Shown here: one piece after another, positions 8,256-15,823 of the stretch
Layout: the number at the start of each line of letters is the position of its first letter
Position numbering within the stretch: the stretch's first letter is position 1
NCBI GenBank assembly: GCA_003507395.1
Contig: DNVW01000012.1
Location: 30,372-46,869, forward strand
DNA from: Clostridiales bacterium
Lineage (GTDB): Bacteria; Bacillota; Clostridia; TANB77; CAG-508
Length of the DNA: 16,498 bases
Reading direction: 5' to 3'
Notes under the pieces: model-generated
Seen by the model: only the letters and a program-made list of their open reading frames with translations
Databases searched by the model: none
Told to the model about the DNA's origin: nothing
Position numbers and translations under genes: made by a program

Positions 8256-10346
8256 TTATTTCATTGCTGACATTGCATTAAATGAGTCCTTCATAGCTGA
8301 CAATCCTATTACAACTAATGGTACTATTAAATAGCATACAAATAAACCTATCATTGGTGTAAACCCTATTACTCTTCCTATTAAACCTTTTTTTGATATT
8401 AACCTTTCATTAGATTCTTTTCTTCTTGCTTGATAATAATCTCTTTCTGTATCCAATTCATCAAATGCATCTGTAATTGGTATTTTTTCAACTGCTGCCT
8501 GCATACTTTCTACTAATCTAATCATCTCTGGATAATTTACATCTTCTTTTAATTGTTCTAGCGCTTCCCAAGCACCACTTTCAAAGTTGTTTACACATTT
8601 ACTAATTGGTTCCTTAAATATATTTGCGTATCTTTCTAGCCACTCCAATATTATTTCTACATTTACTCTCTCAATTCGCATAAGCATTAATATTATTGTT
8701 TGGAACTGCATTACCTCATCTTCCATTTCTAATTGTCTCATTTTAGCTTGGAATTTCAGCAACCATACTGGTGCCATATAAGCGGCCATTGCAAATACCA
8801 TACCTAATAATATTTCAAACCATTGCAAATTTTCCTTGTTAACTGTATGTAATTTATCTAAAACTCTTTTCGCTGCTGTTGCTACTTCTTCATTTGTAGC
8901 CTCTACATAGTCTTTGTTTATTCTACCATTTTTCATTATCTTTTCAATGTCTTTTTGCTGAACTTCTGTATTTCCTCTGTAGAAATCTAGATATTGATTA
9001 TCAGATTCTGTAATTTCCATGGCTTTTCTTTTTTGCTTGTCATTCATCGTTCCTACTAAATCAAACTCTGTTGTTGGTTCTGTATATATATAACGGATTT
9101 CCACCTGATGCAATTGTGCAAATATAAATACAGATACAAAAAATGTTACTATACATAAAGTTAACCTATTTACATATACCCATTCCATTTTGTCTTTTGA
9201 GGCTGCATTTTTCAAATCTTCTTTTAATACTCTATATTCTTTTGTGCCCTCTTTTGGAATAAATAAATCTATTATTTTCTTTAAAAAAGGTATTTTATAT
9301 ACTTTTGCTTGCCAAGGATTTTCGGTATTTCTTACATTCATATTAGTAGAACCATTATCTTTTAATTTTCGTGTTAACGTATAACAAATAAATGTAATAA
9401 GCAGTACCAATATTTGCACTAGCATACCTTTTCTTCCCATATAGAAACTTTCTGTAAAACTAAATTGACTTACTGACCAATTTTTAATTGCTTCTAAAAA
9501 CATCATTGGTAATATTGATATTACAGATAAACTTTGAAATACATAGTTTAATTTATCTCTTTTTAATATTTCTAGTTGCATTTCTTGTGTAATATTATTT
9601 AAATTTTTCAAATATAAAGATGATTTATCTACTTTTCTATCTCCAAATTCTTTTGTAAGATATGAAATACCAGCAAATTCTTTTAAATAACTATTTGGTG
9701 CAACATCATAATATTTTTCTAATTCTGATTCTGGATCATCTGATATTAAAACTTCATATATTTTTTCTGCTTGTCTAGACATTTCTGGTTGCTCATCATC
9801 TTGTGAGACTTGATAAATTGCTTCTTCTACCATATTAAATTCATGGTATGCATGTCTCATTTCTGAGAAAAAGTTTATTTGTTGTTTTAGTAATTTGTTG
9901 TCTATATTGTCTACCATTCCATCAATTATTGTATCTATCATAAATACTTCAAAAATTAATAATATTGACAATAATAGATAATTATCATGTGTTAGCCATA
10001 TTATTGCTATTGTAATTGGTATTACTAAAAGCAAAGTTCTGGTTAATATTTGTGCAGTTTGTTTTCTTGTTAAATATTCATCATCTATATTTATTATCTC
10101 TAGTCTTCTTCTTATTTTTAGTAAATATCTTTTTAAAAATGGTATTCTAATATATCTTACATATAATTTTTGGTATAATATTTCGGAGGTATGCTTTTTG
10201 GCTTGTGTTCCTTCTCTTAATTTTTGTATTTGTCTTACTTCTGAAGATTCCATTTTTTTCTTTAAAATCAAGTATGCAATTACCAATATTGCAAATAATG
10301 CTCCTACTCCTGCAAAAAAATATATAAATATATTACTTTGTTCCAT
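8256..10346 (-). CDS. Fused TadB-TadC-like membrane platform protein
   Basis: About 696 aa from ATG 10346, which has GAGGTGA 8 bases upstream. A GTG at 10358 in the same frame overlaps that ribosome binding site, so it is less likely. Two T2SSF-like halves are visible (GTG numbering): residues about 12-330 with membrane stretches near 12-32, 108-141, 275-290 and 313-328; and residues about 350-700 with stretches near 399-414 and 505-530 and one near the C-terminus (GLFVCYLIVPLVVIGLSAM). Each half starts with an IPFLK motif (RIPFLKRYLL and KIPFLKKIID), which supports fusion or duplication. Tad systems usually encode TadB and TadC separately as the inner-membrane platform for the CpaF ATPase. 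The pilin-like genes follow at once. Confidence 0.8.
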   Translation of the reverse strand: MEQSNIFIYFFAGVGALFAILVIAYLILKKKMESSEVRQIQKLREGTQAKKHTSEILYQKLYVRYIRIPFLKRYLLKIRRRLEIINIDDEYLTRKQTAQILTRTLLLVIPITIAIIWLTHDNYLLLSILLIFEVFMIDTIIDGMVDNIDNKLLKQQINFFSEMRHAYHEFNMVEEAIYQVSQDDEQPEMSRQAEKIYEVLISDDPESELEKYYDVAPNSYLKEFAGISYLTKEFGDRKVDKSSLYLKNLNNITQEMQLEILKRDKLNYVFQSLSVISILPMMFLEAIKNWSVSQFSFTESFYMGRKGMLVQILVLLITFICYTLTRKLKDNGSTNMNVRNTENPWQAKVYKIPFLKKIIDLFIPKEGTKEYRVLKEDLKNAASKDKMEWVYVNRLTLCIVTFFVSVFIFAQLHQVEIRYIYTEPTTEFDLVGTMNDKQKRKAMEITESDNQYLDFYRGNTEVQQKDIEKIMKNGRINKDYVEATNEEVATAAKRVLDKLHTVNKENLQWFEILLGMVFAMAAYMAPVWLLKFQAKMRQLEMEDEVMQFQTIILMLMRIERVNVEIILEWLERYANIFKEPISKCVNNFESGAWEALEQLKEDVNYPEMIRLVESMQAAVEKIPITDAFDELDTERDYYQARRKESNERLISKKGLIGRVIGFTPMIGLFVCYLIVPLVVIGLSAMKDSFNAMSAMK

Positions 10347-10378
10347 TCTGCGGTTCACCTCTATTCTTCGTTTGAATA

Positions 10379-12333
10379 TTAATTATCTTTAGGTTTTCTA
10401 CCTCTTTTTTTAGTTACTATAACTTTCTCTTCCTCATGGCTAGAATTATCTTTTGCTTTTATTCCCCAATTATCTTCTATAAATTTGTCAAATTCTTCTA
10501 TATCTGATGCATCCATATTGTTTCTCATTTCTCTAATATTTGTATCTGATATAGGGTTTGTAAGTACATATGTACCATCATGATATTCTAATATGTTTAC
10601 ATATTTATATAATTCTTTATTCGTAGACTTCGAGAAAAACCTTGTTGCATTATCCATAAATTTATCTAATTTTCCTTCTATCGTTTTTTCTTGTCTATGT
10701 TCAAATGTATATTCATTTTTGTCTTCTACGGGTATACATTCTGTTACTCTTTCTATATATCTTCTACCTCTAAAGTCTTTTACTAAATGTATATCAAAGT
10801 TTAGAACTCCTACAACCTGTTCTTCTGCTGTTTTTTCATCATTAAACATACCTAACTTTAAAAGAGAGTTTCTTAATGCTTGTACTAAAAGTGGAAAAGT
10901 TTTAGCATGGTGAGTAAATAATGTAAATTTAGAAGCAACCTGTGCAGCTTGTATCATCCATGCTGCTACGGGATCTGTTGCAACCTCTCCGGATAATGTT
11001 TACTCCACCATCTGTTTTCTTTTGAACATCAAGTCCCATTTGTCCAGAAATTGTATCTGTTTCTCTAAAAGATAAAATATTTCTTGTTGGATATATTTTT
11101 CTTAAGTGTAACTCAAACGCAGTTTCTTGAACACGTATGTTCATTGTATCATATATATTTTCTATCATAGCCATAAGCATTGTTGTTTTTCCGGCAACCC
11201 TGCTCACCAGTAAGTGATATTACTCTTGCTCCTTTGACTAAATATTTTAAAAGGTCTATTGCTTGCTCTTTTCCTGGTATTCTTATTAATTGTTCTAATG
11301 TTGCTCTTTTAACATCAAATTTTCTTACGAAAAATGCCCATGTTTCTGAAAAGCTTGGTCTTACAACAACAACACGAGAGCCATCTTTCATTTCATTTAT
11401 TTTAAATCCATTTGTATCTGATAATTGTCCTGGATTATTGTATTTGTATATATTTTGACAAACTCTTTTTAGTTCTGCTTCTGTTCCAAAAGATAAAAAT
11501 TCTAATCTAATTGATTTACCTTGGAAAAATATCCATATACTGTCACATGCTCTTGGAACTTTGTGCTCTACTACTTGATTTAAATAATCTCCATCTGTTT
11601 GTGCAACTTGACTTAAAAAAGATTCTGGAAGTCCAGATACACCACCTGATACTCCATCTATATTCATATCTCTAATTTCATCTATACTACTATAGCCTTT
11701 ATAATGTTGATAAATTCTTTGAACTATTACATTTATTTTATCTGATAAAGTCAATACAAAATTTTCCTTTTCAAATATTTCACTAATTTCTTGCGAAGTT
11801 ATAACATAACATGGCTTTGTCTCTCCAGCTACATATTTCAATTCTGCCAAATTGTATTTTTTTATAAGTTCAGTTAATGCCTCATATCCAAAATCATTTT
11901 TATACATATATATTATTATGTCAAATTTATCTTGAGCTGTTAGAAGTGATGGTATGTCAAAAGGAATTGCTTTTGATACATTAGTTTCATCAACTCCATA
12001 TTCTCTGTATAATAAATCATATATTAATTCTTTTATGTATTTTTTATCATTAACGTCTCCATATGTACAGCCTTTTAATGCTTTTTTCAATTCATATTTT
12101 TTGTTCTTTCTTCTTTTTAATTCCTCTTCTGAAAGTCCAATATCATATAAATTTACTTTTGTTATTTCATTTAATCTTTGTTTTACAAAAGCAGTCATTC
12201 TTTCTAAAGTATATGTTTTATCATCCATCTCTATTGTTTCTTCTACTTTTTGTTTTTGTTTGCTTCTAATAAAATAATATACTGCTCCTACTGCTACAAG
12301 TAAAACAACTATCTTTAATATTGTGTTTAACAT
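10379..12333 (-). CDS. cpaF: CpaF/TadA-type secretion ATPase, requires two +1 frameshifts
   Basis: Read continuously it is about 650 aa, the traffic ATPase that would drive pilin assembly. ATG follows AAGGAGA. Residues 1-23 are hydrophobic (a membrane anchor, unusual for CpaF), followed by a long helical N-domain. The zero frame breaks twice. At 11193, CGG-A must become GGA (Gly381) to give GEQGCGKTTM, a perfect Walker A. At 10991, CGG-A must become GGA (Gly448) to give NIIGEVATDPVAAWMIQAA, the GEV box of the family. Between them lies FRETDTISGQMGLD, and after them FTLFTHHAKT matches the His box. Without shifting, translation stops at 11149, before ATP binding is complete. The C-terminus ends in basic KKRGRKPKDN. 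It is drawn as one gene because everything outside the two sites is intact. Confidence 0.85.
10988..10991 (-). other. +1 frameshift site 2 in cpaF (ATC CGG A)
   Basis: Zero frame reads ATT ATC CGG AGA GGT and ends about 20 codons later at 10929. Skipping the C at 10991 gives ATT ATC GGA GAG GTT, restoring IIGEVATDP of the CpaF family. It has the same CGG-A geometry as the other two sites. Confidence 0.8.
11190..11193 (-). other. +1 frameshift site 1 in cpaF (TGC CGG A)
   Basis: Zero frame reads GGT TGC CGG AAA AAC. Skipping the C at 11193 gives GGT TGC GGA AAA ACA ACA, that is GEQGCGKTT with the Walker A lysine. The frameshift is certain if the base calls are correct; whether it is programmed recoding, mutation or sequencing error is the question discussed under findings. 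Confidence 0.8.
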
Positions 12334-12354
12334 TTTATTTCTCCTTCCTTAAGG

Positions 12355-13206
12355 CTATACTTTTTTGTTTTGCAGTTCTAATAATTTATTTATTATGCAT
12401 TCGCTTAATTCTGCTATTTCATATATAAACATTTTGTTTCTATCTGTTTCATCTGCTTTTACGTTTCTCATTTTTAAAAAATAATCTACAATTTTACCTT
12501 CGCTACATGCCTCTGCAAATAAAGTATTATATGAAACTGTAGGTATTATTTTCTTTTCCTTTAAACATCTTGACACATTTTTATTATTATATTTAGAAAA
12601 TTTATCATATTTATCTAATATAGGTATTACTTTTCTACTATTATAAAATTGTTCTTTTTCCCTTAATTTTGCAAAATTATTGATGCTTTTTAATTTTTGG
12701 TTTAATGTTAATACAATAACATCAGCTATTTTCATTATTTGTTCGTATTCAGTTAAATTCATGTTTTTGTTTAAGTCTACAAATATATAGTCATAAAATC
12801 TATTAGCCATTTGCAAAATATTAGGATATGCTATAGCAATTTTATTATATTCTGTTCTCTCTCTAGTATCTGGTGCTACTAGTACATCCAATCTATCCTT
12901 TAAAACCACCCTAGAATAATTTCTTATTATTTCTGGCGAAGTTTTACTGCTTGAAACAATTTTTGCTAATCCTTCTACTCCAGAATCCATCTGTGTTATT
13001 CTATCTAAGGGTATAGTTCTGTCTATTATAATTTCTTCTTTTTTTTGTGGCCAAAAGCAATCTTCTAAAGTTCCATCATTAAAGTCTGTAGATACAATCA
13101 ACATTTTTTGGTTATGCTCTATTGACATATATGTTGCTAATGCTGCTGTTGTTAATGTTTGTCCTGTTTCTTTTTTTTCGCTACTGCTAAAAACTATGAT
13201 TGCCAT
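12355..13206 (-). CDS. Degenerate MinD/CpaE-like protein, second of two
   Basis: 283 aa, ATG with GAGGTG upstream. The N-terminus AIIVFSSSEKKETGQTLTTA aligns with the deviant Walker A of MinD/ParA proteins (KGGxGKTTxA). Lys11 can be the signature lysine, but the P-loop lysine is replaced by Gln16 (TGQT). KMLIVSTDFNDG and YDYIFVDLNKN match the following strands, and DVIVLTLNQ is the usual next strand. It probably works as the CpaE/TadZ localisation factor for the CpaF ATPase encoded next. Since its neighbour keeps Lys-Thr and lacks the signature lysine, the pair may be complementary. Confidence 0.7.
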   Translation of the reverse strand: MAIIVFSSSEKKETGQTLTTAALATYMSIEHNQKMLIVSTDFNDGTLEDCFWPQKKEEIIIDRTIPLDRITQMDSGVEGLAKIVSSSKTSPEIIRNYSRVVLKDRLDVLVAPDTRERTEYNKIAIAYPNILQMANRFYDYIFVDLNKNMNLTEYEQIMKIADVIVLTLNQKLKSINNFAKLREKEQFYNSRKVIPILDKYDKFSKYNNKNVSRCLKEKKIIPTVSYNTLFAEACSEGKIVDYFLKMRNVKADETDRNKMFIYEIAELSECIINKLLELQNKKV

Positions 13207-13209
13207 TTT

Positions 13210-13905
13210 CTACACCTCTTTTTCTAATTGTCTAAATACTTTTCTTATTTTTCCTCTTTCTTCTGGTTTCACAATTTCTTCTGCCATATATAATAAACTT
13301 TTTTTATATTGATTAGTTAATTTTCTAATTTTTATTTTTGATAACATTTGATTTTCTATTATTGTGCTTTGATCTCCTAATTCAAGTGGAAAATATATTC
13401 TTTCACTTTCCCATATAACTTTATGTCCCAGCGATAGAAAATTCAAATAGTCATCTTCCTCTTCTGTAGCATATTTAGAAAATAAAACTTTTTTTAACTG
13501 TATTGTTTCATTTAATCCATCTATAATTTCTATTCCTTTTTTCAATGAGTATAAATCAAATGATGTAACAAAATAATTTTTATTTGCTTCTTTCATGTCA
13601 TATATTTCTATTGATTCTGTTGAATCTATATCTATTAAAATTATATCATAGTCTATTTTTTTGTCTTCTGTTCCCAAATATTCTTGAATTTGCTGTAGGT
13701 TATTAAAGCCCACAGCAATATCCATTCCTTCAAAGTTTGTAATATATGATTTTGTAGGGTTTATAACAGGAACTACGTATTTAGCCTTTTGATTGACTGT
13801 AGAATCAATGACTAAAACTTTTTTTCCTATTAAAGATATAATTTTAGCTATATATAGTATAACATCTGTTTTGTCATATGCTCCCACAAATCCAATCTTG
13901 TCCAT
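13210..13905 (-). CDS. Degenerate MinD/ParA-like protein (TadZ/CpaE type), first of two
   Basis: 231 aa, ATG with GGGAGG upstream. The N-terminus MDKIGFVGAYDKTDVILYIA sits where a deviant Walker A (KGGxGKT) is expected. Lys12-Thr13 are kept, but the signature lysine and the glycines are changed. KKVLVIDST and DYDIILIDID resemble the later nucleotide-binding strands of the MinD/ParA fold. In Tad loci, TadZ/CpaE proteins localise the machine and are often atypical ATPases. The stop is three bases before the ATG of the next, similar protein, so the two are very likely co-translated and may act as a pair. The fold is fairly secure; activity is unknown. Confidence 0.65.
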   Translation of the reverse strand: MDKIGFVGAYDKTDVILYIAKIISLIGKKVLVIDSTVNQKAKYVVPVINPTKSYITNFEGMDIAVGFNNLQQIQEYLGTEDKKIDYDIILIDIDSTESIEIYDMKEANKNYFVTSFDLYSLKKGIEIIDGLNETIQLKKVLFSKYATEEEDDYLNFLSLGHKVIWESERIYFPLELGDQSTIIENQMLSKIKIRKLTNQYKKSLLYMAEEIVKPEERGKIRKVFRQLEKEV

Positions 13906-13920
13906 TATAGCCTCCCTACT

Positions 13921-15012
13921 TTATTTACCTCCTAGTGTTTGTAAGTATTTTTTCCTTTGTTCTTGTGATTTTTTAATTTCTTCATTTACTCCTGAAACTG
14001 CATTATTTATTGCTGTTTTTGAGTCAATTTGTTTATTAATTCCATTTGTTCTTATTGTTTCTTTATTTTCGTTGTATCTCTTGAACAATTCATTTTTTGC
14101 TACTTGAACTATATTTTTATCTTTTTCCATTAATAAAACTACATCTGCATTTGGTAAATATGTTGGTATTGCAGCCTCTTGAGTTCCTGCCTCTACATAT
14201 CTTGTAGCATATAGCATAGAACCTTTAACCATGTAGCTTTCGACAATAGCACTACTCATCATTAATGTTTCATCTTCTGAAAGATTCATCCATATAGTAT
14301 CTTGTGTTTCAACTCCATCTATTTGTGGTAACTCTATTTGTTTATGTGAAAGTACTATGTAATCTGTTCCATTTGGCATTCTTAATCTTACATCTATGTA
14401 TTCTTTATCTTCTATTTGTGATGGTAAAAGTACTACATTGTATTCTTGTATTCTAACATCATCTGTTACTATTTCATCACTTCTAGCTATTAAATCTAAT
14501 GTTAATACTGTGTTTTTCTTTAAAGCAACCTTGGCTACTAATGGAACTGTAACAAGTTCTACTTTTTGTCCTCCATCCTCATAATAATAAGCAGTTTGTT
14601 TATAATCATCTTCTACTCTTTGTATATATTTCTTTACTTTTTCCCCATTTGCTTCTTGTTTAGTTAAATACATTCTTCCATCAGTATCTGTTAAAACTGG
14701 TGTTCCTTCTATGTCTTCTAGTCTATAATTATTAAATGTAGAAATAATACTTCCAAAAGAATTGCTTGGAACAGTTGCCATATCAACCTCTTGTAATTTT
14801 AGCATATCTGTTGTTATTTCTTGTCCAGATTTTACATCATTATTTAATACATATACTTTTACAATACTTGATATTTTCTCCTCCATTTGTTTGTTTAAAT
14901 TACCTATTTTCATTATTAAAAGCCCTATTATAGTACCTGTAATTATAAGTGTTATTAACACTGCTATTAATGCAGATGTTGTTGCTTTTCTTTGCATTGG
15001 ATTTACTGCCAT
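13921..15012 (-). CDS. CpaB/RcpC-like SAF-domain pilus assembly protein
   Basis: 363 aa, ATG with AAGGAGG 9 bases upstream. Residues 13-36 are one membrane helix (ALIAVLITLIITGTIIGLLI), giving a short cytoplasmic N-terminus and a large outer domain. Residues about 52-88 carry a SAF-type pattern (VYVLNNDVKSGQEITTDML, then VPSNSFG), and a second similar half begins near VPLVAKVALKKNTVLTLDLI. The C-terminus is charged and probably coiled. CpaB/RcpC proteins are envelope components of Tad pili, where SAF domains are thought to contact carbohydrate. This is the first gene after the promoter, and the next gene starts 15 bases beyond its stop. The family assignment rests on fold pattern and context. 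Confidence 0.75.
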   Translation of the reverse strand: MAVNPMQRKATTSALIAVLITLIITGTIIGLLIMKIGNLNKQMEEKISSIVKVYVLNNDVKSGQEITTDMLKLQEVDMATVPSNSFGSIISTFNNYRLEDIEGTPVLTDTDGRMYLTKQEANGEKVKKYIQRVEDDYKQTAYYYEDGGQKVELVTVPLVAKVALKKNTVLTLDLIARSDEIVTDDVRIQEYNVVLLPSQIEDKEYIDVRLRMPNGTDYIVLSHKQIELPQIDGVETQDTIWMNLSEDETLMMSSAIVESYMVKGSMLYATRYVEAGTQEAAIPTYLPNADVVLLMEKDKNIVQVAKNELFKRYNENKETIRTNGINKQIDSKTAINNAVSGVNEEIKKSQEQRKKYLQTLGGK

Positions 15013-15054
15013 TTTTAATATTCCTCCTTGTATTTCTCTATAATTATTTATTTA

Positions 15055-15083
15055 ATTTTACAACATTTTTTTATTAAAAACAA
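15055..15083 (-). promoter_or_regulatory. Probable sigma-A promoter of the pilus operon
   Basis: On the minus strand TTGTTT (15083-15078) is followed by a 17-base spacer and TAAAAT (15060-15055), about 43 bases before the ATG at 15012. An excellent ribosome binding site, AAGGAGG, follows. Upstream, TTGTAATAT occurs twice on the plus strand at an 11-bp period (15118-15126 and 15129-15137), possibly an operator. The box match is good, but AT-rich DNA gives many chance matches. Confidence 0.5.
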
Positions 15084-15138
15084 CAAATTGCAGCCCTGTA
15101 ATACAAGTTTAATATCTTTGTAATATAATTGTAATATT

Positions 15139-15192
15139 TGTCACTTTGGGGACGTTCCTTTTTGTGACAATTTGTCACTTTTGGGACAGTCC
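15139..15192 (-). repeat. 54-bp palindromic repeat, right copy (inverted relative to left copy)
   Basis: The reverse complement matches bases 43-96 at 48 of 54 positions, including a perfect central block TTGTCACAAAAAGGAACGTC. Inside is a small hairpin, GTGACA/TGTCAC with a 3-nt loop, and GTCCC-type motifs lie towards the ends. It sits in the spacer upstream of the pilus operon promoter. Short, intergenic, palindromic and GTCCC-rich, it looks like a REP- or MITE-type element; that family assignment is inference. Confidence 0.8.
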
Positions 15193-15199
15193 TTTTTCA

Positions 15200-15233
15200 T
15201 TGTATAGGAAAATCAGGGATTTTCTCTATACAA
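15200..15233. repeat. Imperfect palindrome beside the 54-bp repeat
   Basis: TTGTATAGGAAAATC and GATTTTCTCTATACAA form a 15-bp stem with one bulged base and a loop of three. No T-run follows on either strand. It abuts the 54-bp repeat at 15139-15192 and may belong to the same mobile or structural element. Confidence 0.5.
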
Positions 15234-15254
15234 CAAAGTTGATTTTTACCTTGG

Positions 15255-15284
15255 ACTGTGCAATGCGCAAAGCATTTGCACAGT
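15255..15284 (-). terminator. Stem-loop directly after the DUF2651-like gene
   Basis: On the minus strand ACTGTGCAAATG pairs with CATTGCACAGT across a short loop, with one bulge, and begins immediately after the TAA stop at 15285. No U-run follows in the direction of transcription, so it is not a textbook intrinsic terminator. It may be a 3'-end-protecting or Rho-type structure. Confidence 0.4.
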
Positions 15285-15749
15285 TTATCTATTTCGTCTG
15301 CATCTACAGCATCTGCAACATCTACAGCATCCACAGTTATTATTATCATCATCATTTGATTCATTGTTGTTATTATTAGCTCCCAATATTAATGTATTGT
15401 TCGGAAGTAGCGATGTAGTATATGCTATTAAATTTTCTCTTCTCCTACATCCACAATCTCCATTATTATTATTATTATTATCATCGTCGTGATGATTATC
15501 TTCATCTTCTTTAAGTTTTCTTAATATTTTGCATATAATACATACCAATACTGCTGTTATATATGCTAAAATTGTAAGTAATATCGCAACTATTAAAAAA
15601 TCCGAATCAAACGCTGCGAATGTAACTATTAAATATATTGCAAAAAATATAATTGCCACTAATATAGGACTTTTTAATATTTTTTGTAATACAATAGCTA
15701 ATAATATTGTTGCTATAGGAAGCGCAAAAAATATTAGTAAAATGTTCAT
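15285..15749 (-). CDS. DUF2651/YbeF-like small membrane protein with Cys-rich tail
   Basis: About 154 aa. The start chosen is ATG 15749 because AGGTGAG stands about 8 bases upstream; an in-frame GTG at 15812 has no comparable site. Residues 1-75 form about three hydrophobic segments (MNILLIFFALPIATILLA, ILVAIIFFAIYLIVTFAAF, FLIVAILLTILAYITAVLV), resembling the B. subtilis YbeF/DUF2651 group from memory. The rest is low complexity: an Asp/Asn stretch, GDCGCRRR, a spacer, a second Asn/Asp stretch and a Cys/Arg terminus made of repeated CCR units encoded by 9-bp DNA repeats. Function is unknown; a metal- or redox-active cytoplasmic tail is only a guess. It probably shares a transcript with truA. 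Confidence 0.75.
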   Translation of the reverse strand: MNILLIFFALPIATILLAIVLQKILKSPILVAIIFFAIYLIVTFAAFDSDFLIVAILLTILAYITAVLVCIICKILRKLKEDEDNHHDDDNNNNNNGDCGCRRRENLIAYTTSLLPNNTLILGANNNNNESNDDDNNNCGCCRCCRCCRCRRNR

Positions 15750-15823
15750 AACTTTATTCTCACCTATCCTTTTTGTATATGTTATGCATTTTACTAATAT
15801 TTTGTTACCCACTGCTTTATATT

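Noticed and set aside
10379..10957. Independent gene for a 192-aa protein
   Set aside because: It begins inside the conserved CpaF stretch (WMIQAAQVASKF) and is the C-terminal part of cpaF after the second +1 site.
10929..11207. Separate small gene with start near the Walker A box
   Set aside because: Its first residues are out of context, and its frame continues the CpaF ATPase domain exactly after the +1 site, so it is a segment of cpaF.
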